A stretch of 64,000 nt of DNA. Source: Siphonodentalium dalli (Eukaryota > Mollusca > Scaphopoda > Gadilida > Siphonodentaliidae). The position numbers and the translations under genes are program-made. The stretch lies in contig CP136061.1 in NCBI GenBank assembly GCA_032622095.1, positions 188,550,369 to 188,614,368 of the forward strand. Direction: 5' to 3'. Below are positions 46,143-57,950 of the stretch, piece by piece; within the stretch, counting starts at the first letter, position 1; each line of letters opens with the position of its first letter. Under the pieces are notes generated by a model. That model was not told the origin of the DNA. It worked only from the letters and a program-made list of their open reading frames with translations, and did no database searches.

Positions 46143-46353
46143 ATTTGCGCTTAAGCGCAAATAGGTTATTTGCGCTTAAGCGCAAATAAGTTATTTGCGC
46201 TTGAGCACAAATAATCTAATGGTTACCAAAGCTCTGTCTCCATTAGATTATTTGCGCTTAAGCGCAAATAGGTTATTTGCGCTTAAGCGCAAATAATCTA
46301 ATGGTTACCAAAGCTCTCAGTCTCCATTAGATTATTTGCGCTTAAGCGCAAAT
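46143..46353. repeat. Palindrome cluster 5 (six copies)
   Basis: Copies at 46143, 46168, 46193 (two changes: CTTGAGCACAAAT), 46250, 46275 and 46334. The inverted AATCTAATGG / CCATTAGATT module occurs twice here, so an entire hairpin module was gained or lost relative to the other units. Confidence 0.95.
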
Positions 46354-46951
46354 AAAGCCTGGCATCTTCATACCATATCAAGTTTTCATTCAACACCGAT
46401 ATGGTGCACGTGGTAGTTCTGTCATCGTACCGTGATTAACCCTTTCATGATGGGAGCTGCACTATTGCAGCATTAAAGATCCTATGCCCGTAAATGTTCT
46501 TATAGGTGCAATTAAGTTAAGGGAGCCTCGCATGTATTAAAGAATGCACTAGCTTACAAGGTGAATATTGTTAGGCCAAAAAATATTTGTTTCCACCAGA
46601 TTTTTAGACACCTACCCCCAAAATTCTCTAACTTCCATCTCAATCAGTATACAACTCATAGTTATAGAGCTCTAATAGTACGTGGCTATTTCAGTTCCAA
46701 AACATGGAATATAACAATTAATATCTTTGAACATTATCAAGCTTAGATGTTTCTTCATGAATTAGTTAGATACCAGTTGTACCATAATTCCAAAACTATT
46801 CCTGACTATAATGCCAACCAGTCCATCATCCACATGTATACTGTACCGACCCATACCATTTTTTACCATCCACTGGATATCAATTTATGATAGGCTATGA
46901 AGCAGTTTCCGAGTGTAGTTAGACATTTATCACAAATTGGAGGAGTAACAA

Positions 46952-48686
46952 AATATAATTCTGTACAGTAGAATCCTCAATATATTTGATAGATTCAGCA
47001 GTGTTCACAGGTGATTACAATCCTGAAGAAATTAAGTGATTACTTTATATTTTAGAGCCTGGTGCCATCAAAACATTAACATTGCATACCTGAATTCAAT
47101 ATAACACCATAATCTTTGACTAATAAATTTGTTTTGTTGGAGAATATACATGATCATGACTCGTTTGTCAATTTTCTATACAATGTGAGAGTTGTTAATG
47201 GCCTTTAAAGCCAGAGTAGCCAGACATTTGAAGGAAAGTGACATTCTTTGTTAATTAACTGTCCTATCTTTCAAATTCAAATATTAATTTTGTATGGAGT
47301 GTTAATTCAAGCCATGGAATATGGGGCAAACCTTGTCTTACAGGTGGACAGGAAATTCCTTGGATTACTTTATGTGTATAATTGACAATAAAACAATAAC
47401 TGTAATCTTACCAGCCAACCCATGTTTCTTATAAGATAACAATCTGTATACGAATGGAACAATATTACAACATTCCCATATTTTCATATTTAGAGTGAAT
47501 TTCTCACAATAAAAAACATACTGTCAGGCTGCAGCTGCTACTGTTATCTATAAATTGTCATGGTGTAGTAGATGGCTCCTGCTGAGTTTATCTATCAATG
47601 TAAGGCCAAACTGTTTTATTTTTCTGCCTAATACAGATTTTTTAAACCTTGTTTTGGTAGGGTTGGTCTGAAAAAAAATAAAAATGCTTGAATAACTTTT
47701 TTTTTGGACACTCACTAAGGCGGTAATTGTGTCTTCATAATTCTCTAGCAGTCACTTACAGAGAACATGTTTCCGACGCATATCACAAAATTCAAATCCA
47801 GTACTATTATTTGAAACAGCTATAATAAAGAGTTTGTTTTTGTTCAACATTTTAATTATTAAATAAATGGACTCCCCCATTATTCATCTGGATGGATGTC
47901 ATGGAAAAATAAGTAGCCGACAGATAATATATCTGCAGAAGCATTCCTATTAGTTGGTTGGAAATGTTCAGATAATAAGTTTAGAAAACCGTCTATGGCC
48001 ATTTGTTACTTATTATCACATTTCCTAAGGAATCTACTTGTCTGGTCAATGAGTATTTAGTATTATAGAGAGGGTTAATACACACATGGGAATGGTGAGA
48101 TTTGTGGTCATAAAGATCACCATAAATTCCCAGGAATACATTGACTTGAACATATTTCTTGAAACGCATCAATACAGTACAGGCTGTCAGCAATATACTA
48201 CACCTGATAGTCAATTATTATCTTAAGGAGGCACCCATCGAGAATTTTCAAAAAATCTTGATTTCCAACTATCAAATTAAGTGGAAAATCATTATCATCT
48301 GTAACCAATGTATGCTATAGTACTATAACAACACCTTTTCACCCTCACAATATAAGAGATATTTTTCTAATATATATATGTAAAAACATGTTTTTAAAAT
48401 AATAAAAATGTTTGTTGAGGTCAATAGAGTTTTTACAGGAAATAGTTGTAAAAATCATACTGCATTATCGAGCTTATGAACCCAACAGTCTACCATCTGA
48501 AATCATTGCTATTGGCATGAAAATAAATCAAACATTTCTCATTGCATATTTTAGTCTTTTAGTGCTTATTTGCTGAATTATTTTCACAAATGGGGTGCTT
48601 TCTTAACATCCTTGACATCAGTAGTCATATCCTAAAATGGCTGGTACATTCAGGCACATTTGATTAAGATTTGAAACATTTTCCAG
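46952..48686 (+). other. Probable intron or upstream region of the HECT gene
   Basis: AT-rich, without coding signature. A pyrimidine-poor acceptor (ACATTTTCCAG) closes it at 48686. Further upstream exons of the gene were not found in the window. Confidence 0.4.
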
Positions 48687-48857
48687 GTGTCATCGAGACG
48701 ATACTTTGTAAAAAGTGTGCGCCCTCCACTCCATTGACAGTAGAATTGCTCTACCAATGCTTTTCATTTAAAGACTATGGTGAAGAAGGATCCAACAAAA
48801 GATCTCAGTCACAAAAGATAACTGGATTCCTTGAATCCTTTATCTATGATGTGGAAG
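48687..48857 (+). CDS. Penultimate exon of a HECT-type E3 ubiquitin ligase-like gene
   Basis: A 171-base exon bounded by TTTTCCAG| and AAG|GTATGG. It is read as GVIETILCKKCAPSTPLTVE...GFLESFIYDVE and begins and ends in phase 1. The final base joins the next exon to make an aspartate codon with no frame change. The sequence corresponds to the end of the N-lobe/hinge of a HECT domain, judged mainly from its position before the clear C-lobe. Many invertebrates and fish have large families of G2E3-like HECT proteins of this kind. The substrate is unknown. The intron to the next exon is 1117 bases. Confidence 0.6.
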
Positions 48858-49029
48858 GTATGGGCTATACCATACAATATTGATACATTATTTAATGAAA
48901 ATGTCATTGACACTTTAGCTTAACATGACCTTGACTATGATGGCAGTCATGACTTTTGTCCAATCAATCACAATACAACCTATCTGTGTCAATGGTACAG
49001 TATGTAGTCTGTACTAAAAGATTTACATT

Positions 49030-49300
49030 GTACAATACGAAAAGTGGCATAACTCCATCAACAATCATCGGACCATGACCAACTTAGAACCTGGCCGGAA
49101 TCTTTTCAAATATGAATCATGTACCAAATATCCAGAAATTCTGTTGAATATTGCTCAAGTTACCATCTGGAAAACCCCAAAAACAGTGATTTCTAAGTTG
49201 AAAAGTGGCAAAAATCATTGGACCGTGATCAAATTCGAACCACGTACAAAATATCCAGAAATTCTGTTGAATATTGCTCAAGTTAACATCCTGACACCCT
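49030..49300 (+). repeat. Dimer of a roughly 120 bp repeat in the HECT gene intron
   Basis: Two copies of AAGTGGCA...AAATATCCAGAAATTCTG...TTGAATATTGCTCAAGTTA. The 75-codon frame across them arises from the duplication and is not a separate gene. Confidence 0.7.
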
Positions 49301-49974
49301 GAAAACAGTAAATAAAATAAAAGGTCACAGACCCCACATCCCCCGAATCGAGGTAGCTTTTTGAGACATTGGCTTTTTTTAAAGAACCAAAAATTAAAAT
49401 TGGGAAATTTTTACTCCAACTAAACAATGACCTGCGTGTTCTCAAAGGTGAGCCACACACAAAGTATCAAGAGATTCTTTTGCAGATTGGGAAATTTATC
49501 GTTTAGACAATAAGCACTCTTACTATATAAATGAGCCTTGAAACAGTTTGTGATAAGTGCACTATATAAATATACCTATCTTATATTATATTATGTGAAT
49601 GTAACAATAACATCAAAAATCAAAGGGGTTCCCCTTAGCAGTGGGAGGTGAGGAAAAGTATTGACTTAATAAGCTATATATCTTGGGTATTTGATATTTG
49701 ATACATATGTATGATTCTAAGTGGATAGAATTTTGCTCTGAAGCAGAAAAAGTCAAGTTAATTTTTTATATGAAGTCTTAGCACATTTTAAAGCAAGGAA
49801 TAGATTATTTTAGAATAATTTCCTCATGTGAAAGACACAATTTCAAGTTTATTATTAGCGTAAACCTAAGAATATATTGAGTATATTTGTTTTAAATTCT
49901 GCATCAATGCACAAAAGCACAAATACGAAGCACTGTTGTCCTTTGATGACCAGCATTGGCTGCTATATTTTCAG

Positions 49975-50258
49975 ATAAGAAAATTTCATATGACAGCAGC
50001 AGACAAGTTCTTCTTCAAGACATTCTGCAATATATTACCGGATGCAGAACCGTTTTTACGGGAGGATTTGAGAAATCATTCGAAGTCCATTTCTCACAAG
50101 AAGTCGATACTGATGGGAATACTATAAAAAGATATCCCTTTGTATCTACATGTGCCGATTACATGATATTCCATCTGTGGATGTCATGTAGCTATGAGAG
50201 GTTCAAGGAAGTATTTATCGAAACCATCATTGGGAGCAAAGGGTTTGGACATGTATAA
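49975..50258 (+). CDS. Terminal exon of a HECT-type E3 ubiquitin ligase-like gene
   Basis: Begins after TATTTTCAG (49974) and ends at a TAA at 50256-50258. The 94 codons encode the C-lobe of a HECT domain: LLQDILQYITGCRTVFTGGF (typical F-x-TG-s-x-x-x-PPxGF region), then FVSTCADYMIF with the catalytic cysteine in STC, then CSYERFKEVFIETIIGSKGFGHV, the usual SYEEFKEKL...GFG end. All C-lobe landmarks are in place, so the enzyme could be active. The usual leucine-proline pair at the STC motif is replaced by tyrosine-proline-phenylalanine. Possible polyadenylation signals follow (ATTAAAG near 50303, AATAAA near 50361). The exon is intact and spliced, which argues for a host gene. Confidence 0.75.
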
Positions 50259-50448
50259 GAGGCATTCAGTGTAAAATTAATGGCTACAGTTTACTATTCC
50301 TGTATTAAAGATTGATTATCTCCTTATATAATAATTTTGAAATAATTTTATGGGTATAAAATAAAAATATGAATTGAAGACCCACATCTGGTAACGCTTC
50401 TATCAATTAATATTTATTTTATTTCAAATATCTTATTATAAAATGACC

Positions 50449-50700
50449 AAGCCTTGAAATAGTGTGTCTGTCATTTGCAGAATGAGGTTCCCAGAGGGTG
50501 AATTTAGTGATGCTACCCCGCATAGCGGGTTAGCATCCCCAAATTCATCCTCTGGGAACCTCATTTTGCTGAGATGTAAGCAGAATGAGGTCCCCAGAGG
50601 GTGAATATGGTGATGCTAGCCTGCTATTCAGGGTATCGTCACTAAATTCACCCTCTGGGGACCTCATTCTGCAAATGACAGACACGCTATTTCAAGGCTT
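50449..50700. mobile_element. Fold-back element next to the HECT 3' end
   Basis: Arms AAGCCTTGAAATAGTGTGTC and the inverse GACACGCTATTTCAAGGCTT continue through GCAGAATGAGG and CCCAGAGGGTGAAT. There are two inner hairpins, near 50483-50568 and 50581-50671. No ORF. Confidence 0.8.
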
Positions 50701-52160
50701 GACAATGACATGATTATTAAAGTGGGACACTTTATTAATCTATTTTTAGAACAGACAATATCGTATAGCGATAGAGATCATTAGGGTGTTCCTGTAGCTA
50801 TTCACAAAATGTCAAATATCCCAGGTTGCTTGTTTGTATTGTGTTATTACATTGTTATAAGCGATAAAGAATCTAATTAACTTTTATTTGTGACGAAATT
50901 ACACAATAGAAATTCTGGTCTCTGTTAACAATAACCACTATTGTTCGTTCGCTAAACTATCACACGTTTTTAGACCCGAAAATATTTGAAAAATAATGAA
51001 TATTAATCAATTTCCGGACAGGGATCTTTGATTCATATCTAATATTTTATACCCCGGTAACTATATTATATAATATAACACATGTTTACAAAGAGATAGA
51101 TCATCTTTAAGACTTCGTTCCTTCCACCAAAAACTAGAACAATTTAATGTCACTTTCAACAGCTATGGTCATGATGTGAAAGCTATATTCAGGCAATGGC
51201 ATTCGTTGATCTTTACTAGTACCCCATGCTGTGTCCCGAGTCTTAGACTATAAATATGTCCCAGCTTGTTCTTCGGGGAACAATACAGGGGTAATTGGGT
51301 AATTTGAGTTAGAAACTGATTGATTATTCAATATTATGAAGAAGTATTATACAATAACTCAATTATACCAGTATCTGGAGCCATAAATTTTGTACAGTGA
51401 AGCCTCTTTAAATGAAAAATGACAGACACGCTATTTCAAGGCTTGACAATGACATGATTATTAAAGTGGGACACTTTATTAATCTATTTTTAGAACAGAC
51501 AATATCGTATAGCGATAGAGATCATTAGGGTGTTCCTGTAGCTATTCACAAAATGTCAAATATCCCAGGTTGCTTGTTTGTATTGTGTTATTACATTGTT
51601 ATAAGCGATAACGAATCTAATTAACTTTTATTTGTGACGAAATTACACAATAAAAATTCTGGTCTCTGTTAACAATAACCACTATTGTTCGTTCGCTAAA
51701 CTATCACACGTTTTTAGACCCGAAAATATTTGAAAAATAATGAATATTAATCAATTTCCGGACAGGGATCTTTGATTCATATCTAATATTTTATACCCCG
51801 GTAACTATATTATATAATATAACACATGTTTACAAAGAGATAGATCATCTTTAAGACTTCGTTCCTTCCACCAAAAACTAGAACAATTTAATGTCACTTT
51901 CAACAGCTATGGTCATGATGTGAAAGCTATATTCAGGCAATGGCATTCGTTGATCTTTACTAGTACCCCATGCTGTGTCCCGAGTCTTAGACTATAAATA
52001 TGTCCCATCTTGTTCTTCAGGGAACAATACAGGGGTAATTGGGTAATTTGAGTTAGAAACTGATTGATTATTCAATATTATGAAGAAGTATTATACAATA
52101 ACTCAATTATACCAGTATCTGGAGCCATAACTTTTGTACAGTGAAGCCTCTTTAAATGAA
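50673..52160. repeat. 744 bp tandem duplication, near-identical
   Basis: Copy 1 is 50673-51416 and copy 2 is 51417-52160. Only a handful of single-base differences were seen (for example AAAGAATC/ACGAATC, TTCGGGG/TTCAGGG). The right arm end of the adjacent fold-back (GACAGACACGCTATTTCAAG) is included at the start of each copy. The high identity indicates a recent event or an assembly duplication. Confidence 0.9.
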
Positions 52161-54369
52161 AAATGACACAAGAATAAAGAGATAGTAATCTCTTTGACCA
52201 ATTTATTTCATCACTTGCACCATTAGCATTATGTGAGTGTCCTGGTAGGGACTATAATTATGTAGACTGTGAATGTTTGCAATACATCAATAGTTTCAAG
52301 CTACAAATATATCTTACTAGTATACTAAGTACACATATGATTAAGATATACAAAGTAAATTAAAGAATAAAATATATGCATACTGATCGGTCAGTCATTG
52401 GTCAATATGAGAATATGTAGCCAGGGATGAATCGCCTCATCACAAGTATTTACAAACTAGTACTACAAGCACGATTTTGCACTGTCTTTCACATATTATA
52501 ACTGGGTGAAGGACAGAGTACAAATGCAGCAAAGCCCTGTTGAAATGCAATAGAATCATGCACACATTGACGATTAATAACTTGTTAATAGGCTATTGAA
52601 CAATGACTATTTATCTATTCAGGAAAGCTTGGCATATTCATATCGTAGGAGCTAGCATTTTTCACATTTTCCATTTTAGAGTTATCCTTCTTTGCTATCT
52701 GACAATCGTTTCTTTTGCTTTCAAAAGAGTGCCAAATGACAGAGTATGCATTTTCATTTTGTCTGAGTTATCACCCTTAGTTTGTAAATTTTTGCTGTTT
52801 GTCCACCTTGATAACTCAAACAAATATAAACCAACTTCAATAATTGTTGGTAATCATGCCAGTTTTATTCAGTCATCACAGGCCAGATTAAGACATCTTT
52901 CAAATTAAGACACATAATGAAATGAATGAACTTCACAGGAAAGTCAATTTGGCAGGGGTGGTCTGGGCGGTGCACTTGTTGGAAGGCATGGACAGCCTTG
53001 GTTGTAGGTTATAATTTTATAAACAAGTTTCCAAATTATGAAAATGTCCTCAAGAATATAGTAAAATAATATAATGATGGTATAAATGGGATATTATCAA
53101 CAAAACACCCTTTGTGTGAGCTGAGAATTTGTCTATATACAGCACATCAAGAGTAAGCAAAAGGGATTTTTTTGAGAGAGTGATTCACGGTGACCCATTC
53201 AACAACAAAATCTTGAGTGGCGAGGATAAGAAAGTGCTAATGCTATACAGTTTGAACCAAAGTCCACTTTGTGGTGTTGAGTGTTTTGCTTTCGTACAAT
53301 CTTTACATACTGTACTTTAACAGAATTTGGCTTTCTTTTACATAACACTGCATACAATCTTGACAACATCATATTATTTACACAAAATTTATGATTGGTA
53401 TAAAGAACAAAATCTGTCTATATTTTAATATTCTTTCTGTTTAAGATGGTTTAATGGATGTAACTATTTTAACAGCAATACCACTGTGAAGACACCCATG
53501 CCTTTATGCCTTTATGCGAAACATAATGTTAATCCGTAAAATTTCAAAAGTCTTAAAACTTAAAATTTTGGTACGTACGTCACTTGAATGTATCACAGAT
53601 ACAATGGTAATATTTCAAATGTGTTGATAAACAAATATCACTGATACACACAATTACAGTAGTCCCTGCTGCCAACCAGCAGAATGAATTATAATTTATT
53701 GTTTATTTAATCTGAGAGACCAAGTGTATGATGATTGATGGGCCAATTCTATACCACCCAGATGATGGATCATTGATGGACTTGATGGGGTACCTACTAT
53801 AACTTTTCAGCAAATTTGGAACAAGGCCTACAGTTAATCATAGAAGACGACTTAACAACTTTCATGCCGATTGGTCAAAGAGAACCTGAGTTCAAACTTG
53901 GTCCCCCCAAATGCCGTATTTGCATTCAAGTAGACACTATTAATTTTGTTATGACGTTTGTCCAAATGACATCATGTGATGTACACAAACCCACACTTGC
54001 ATTGCTATTGTATTTTGACAAAATTTCCATGCGCTCAACCCATTGTTGGAAATGGGTGATATAATTTAATTTGTCAGTTCAGGTTGAGTGTGAATAAAAG
54101 TTGAAATGCATGTTGATTTTGTCATGGAGGTGCATGGGGTTTAGAGTGGAGACTCAAACTTTCTATGCCATCATTGAAAATGGGTGCTAAATGGTCTTTC
54201 CATTTGCCACTTCAGTGTGAATATAAGTAATGGATGTTGTCTTTGAAAGTTGTGCATTGAGTGTGGATTCGAAGGAGTATATATCTGAGTAATGGCAAAT
54301 TTGTATGTATAAAATGTTGATACAATACCAAAATGGGCGGGAGGTGCGCAAATGGGCCGCAGTGCAGGG
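52161..54369. other. AT-rich spacer, no gene recognised
   Basis: Frames of 60-100 codons at 52603, 53129 and 53816 show no motif that I recognise and lack convincing splice borders. Confidence 0.4.
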
Positions 54370-54914
54370 CTCAATGGTCTTATAGGCAGGGCCTGCTCCA
54401 GGTTTTATTTGGGGACACCTGTCATCGCCGACTGCAGACGGCAGGAGCCGGGAGAGTATGAGAGGTGTGGTCCCTCTTTTTGGGGTGGTCCGGCCCTCCC
54501 CTGGGAATTTTTTTTAAATTTCAATGCTCTGAGAGTGATCTTGGGCATATCTGAAGGATGATTTTCATTTTTTAACCAAAGAGAATTTTATACTTTCAGT
54601 AGGTATTAATATCATCAGAGTCACTTAAGCTAGAAAACAAAATTCATTTAATACATGAACTCAATTTATATTTATACACAAAAGAAAAGACACAATGAAC
54701 CAACATATTTATTTCAACTTACAAGATAACATTGTTTTTAACAGAATTAAACAAAAACACATAATGATAACAGATTAATATATTATCATAATAATGCATA
54801 ATATAATCTAATAATGTATAATATGCCCCACTGTATGACTGAGATGAAAAAGATAGAATGAACAGTCCTGCAACATTTTTCATTATTTCTTATTTCTAGG
54901 TTTGTAGTTAAACA

Positions 54915-54979
54915 AATAGAACAACACAACATAATTTTGAGAGTGTTTAACTCTCAAAATTATGTTGTGTTGTTCTATT
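54915..54979. repeat. Perfect 30 bp hairpin
   Basis: Arms 54915-54944 and 54950-54979 are exact inverse copies around the loop GTTTA. The arm begins AATAGAACAACACAACATAA. Confidence 0.9.
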
Positions 54980-55164
54980 GGTTTCCAATTGATATACCGG
55001 TATATGTTAGGGCCCTAGTAATTAGAACTAATCTCTACGTTAAATATTCATTTGGTATTATGAGATCCCACCTGATACCCAGGTTGATTTGATCAAATTG
55101 TCACTGTTCCTATACTGTATTGTGTAATTTCGCTTTAATTTGATTGAAATACTAAAGTCTGAAG

Positions 55165-56618
55165 CGGAGATGCTATTTACCGAGAACAACCGAGGACAAC
55201 CGAGAACAACCGAGAACAAATCTAAAATTAATAGTTAAGTCATAATAATGTTCAGTTATAGTGTATATATCAATCTGAAGTGAATATCATACCATGTTTG
55301 ACCTTTTAAATGACATATATGTAGTTATGATGGGTACCGATATACCAAGAACCTGAAACATCGCAGCCGCCTTGTCCTAGGTGTTAATTAACTAAGAACT
55401 AGCTGCATGATATCGATGGGTCTGATTGGTGATCAAAATTCATTAAGTTATGTATACAAAGAGGTGTTTCTTCTTACATCAGAAAGTGAAATTGGATCCT
55501 TTCTGCCTTAGTTTAACTTGCAGATTGATACAAGTGGCTATGTCGCATCATTCAAATCTATATGGTTATTATATCATCATAATTTTAATTGAATAATGAA
55601 ACATTTTAAACTCTAATTTTTTACTTATTGCCATCAATAGTATTTTCAGGACAACCTTGTTTTATTTAGTGACTTCATAATTAATGATTATTAGGAATTT
55701 CCATGATACAAGATATACACCATTAAATTGTCATGTGTCCTTGTTTGTCTATTTTGTATTTTTCTGTTTGGACCCAATAAAATAGGCTGCATGTGCCTGA
55801 GTTTTGGGTCCAATTCATTCAAGAGTTAATGAATAAATGTATTTAAAAACAAACAAACAAAATTATCGACGGACTAGAAAATTTTAAAACTGCGGCTGAG
55901 GGTAGTGATTAATTAACTAAGCTTGTTCTCGGTTTGTAGTGTCTTCTCGGTTTGACAAGAGTGTGAACACGTTATTAAATAAGCTTGCTAATTTGTCATA
56001 ATAGATTTTTATGAAAAAGAATAGTCCCATCAGCTTTTATCTGGGCTTTGGCCCGACAGACGTGGTCTGGCAGCTTTAAAGTTGTTTTGCTGATAGTCAC
56101 AGGGCCTATACATTGCCCACATAGTACTTAGAGCGGCTTTGATCCTCTAGTTTTCGAGATTGTCGAGTTATTTGAGAACGCATTGCACAAAGGCACCCGA
56201 TGACACGAATACACAATACAGAAACATTGTGTCAAGAAAGATGTTCGATGTTAGATCTGGCAGTTCTAAAACATTTCAGTCCGTCAATAATTTAATGATG
56301 TTGTTCATGGACTGATATGTTTTTATTTTTCTTTCGAACATCAAATATGGTTCTATATATCTCATCATATCATGAATAAATGTTCGAACCACATGTTTGG
56401 CCCATGCCTTTGTGTCACCGCCAACCGAGAACATGCACATGGCTGCGATGTTTCAAGTTCTCGATATACCCATAATAACTACATATATATGTCATTTAAA
56501 AAGTCAATATGGTATAATATTCACTTAAGATTGATATATGCACTATAATTGAACATTATTATGACTTAATAATAATTTTAGACTTGTTCTCGGTTGTTCT
56601 CGGTAAATAGTATCACTT
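55165..56618. mobile_element. 1.45 kb DNA element with about 200 bp terminal inverted repeats
   Basis: An 8 bp duplication, GTCTGAAG, flanks it (55157-55164 and 56619-56626). The arms run from CTATTTACCGAGAACAACCG inward through GATGTTTCAGG-type sequence for about 200 bp, with a short tandem repeat CCGAGAACAA at the left end. The interior has no ORF. Its TTCTCGGTTTG motifs repeat the end sequence. The superfamily is uncertain: 8 bp duplications occur in hAT, P and Merlin types. Confidence 0.8.
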
Positions 56619-57950
56619 GTCTGAAGGCTGAATGGTAACAAACCTGAACTATTTGAAGTTTTCACAGATGAAAGCTAGATAGAACCAAACATACTTTACA
56701 GTATGATTCCAACTGTTAAACTTAAATATTTGTGTAAACTTAAATGTCTTATGTCAATATATATAGATACATAAATGCTGTGTATCTTGTTATAATATGA
56801 ATTGGGACCTGAATTTAAAAAAAAAAATAATAATAATAATAATTTTAATTTAAATTTTTTTTTTGCCTTCAATTTGTTTGGGCGCCCAAACTCAATGTCC
56901 CCAAACCCGGTATACAGGAGTCGAAAACGGGCTGGGTCAGGCCCTGCTTATAGGCCTATATATGCTGCTGAGTAAAAGCTCCCAAAGGGAGCCTGTTCAA
57001 GATCATAATACATATGTGCGAAGGGCACAAATGGCCTGCAGGCCACACCTTCACTGAATAAAGGCCCTGTTTCAGTTACAGTAGTACATATAGTAATAAA
57101 ATAATATATGTTGATTTTGTTGCATTTTATATGTGCATGCATATATGTGGGTGGTGATATAGAAATACAGTTTTAGTGAACAAAAAGTGTTCCCGAGCCA
57201 TAGGCTTATAGCCGCGGAATAAATGCTGCCAAATGGAGTCTGTTTTCTGTTTACTTACTTATAATTTGAAAGTCTGTTCAGTATGAAGTAATATTATATA
57301 CCTTGTGGAAGGCAAGATTACATACTCATTTAAGTTACTGCATATAGTCCCTAGTCATTGAGTGGCTTCAGTTCACGCTCCGCGTCAATGTTATTTTTTA
57401 CATGATCATGTGTTCCACGTGTTGCCCAATCCAATTTCTGTCAAATTAATTTGATTTTCTATGTATTATTGATATTAGATCATTGTTATTACTGGGGATT
57501 TATTGAAATTGGTGTACAGTACTCCTTTAAGATTACCTACGAGACTTATCATTTATTATTCAGAATGGAAATAATGATATATAAGAGAATATCTACAGTC
57601 AGATGCTCGTAGCCCGTTTATATATAACCATGGGTATATGTCAGATATAACCGTACACAAAAAAACGCCGTTCTTTTCACCGTGTATTTATCCATGGTGT
57701 GCGTGCCTGTGGTTGTCCGTAACATGGTGCCCGGTGTTATTGCTTTGAAAGGTAATCATGTTCGACTGGTGTTGTCAGATTGGTAATATGAGATTAGCGG
57801 TTTCTATGTCTTGTCTGGTCACATTTACTGTTTGAACTTTGTCTGAAATAGACGCACTTTTTATACTAGAATTTGCGCAACAGGAGCGCAGGGAAATCGC
57901 ACGTCGAGTTGGTTTAAGGGTTTTTAGAAAAAGTATTTATATGATATAGA

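Larger units (their letters stand above)
41015..46951. repeat. Tandem array of a roughly 1.63 kb unit, about 3.6 copies
   Basis: Units start with GAGGAAGAGGTTAGTATCAA at 41015, 42661, 44288 and 45921 (periods 1646, 1627 and 1633). Copies 2 and 3 are almost identical. Copy 4 ends at about 46951. It lacks about 590 bp between TTAGGCCA and CAAAAAATATTTG, with a short GCCA match at the junction (near 46573). Each unit holds a palindrome cluster, a 140 bp hAT-like element (copies 1-3) and a short frame of 78 codons repeated with the unit. The repeated frame is not evidence of a gene. Confidence 0.95.
54370..56965. mobile_element. Possible larger inverted-repeat element containing the 55.2-56.6 kb insertion
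   Basis: CTTATAGGCAGGGCCTGCTC (54379-54398) is inverted as CAGGCCCTGCTTATAGGCC (about 56939-56957). Neighbouring sequence such as TTTGGGGACA and TGTCCCCAAA is inverted too. Arms are 40-60 bp and diverged. No ORF. Edges are approximate. Confidence 0.45.

Noticed and set aside
42113-46746. Recurrent 78-codon frame starting MQAGMLCFVCIW (three copies plus a truncated one)
   Set aside because: It recurs only because the 1.63 kb unit is tandemly repeated. It shows no domain, no splice context and no sign of coding constraint separate from the surrounding identity.
49075-49302. 75-codon frame with internal repeat near the HECT exons
   Set aside because: It spans a dimer of an intronic repeat and lies between two exons whose phases match without it.
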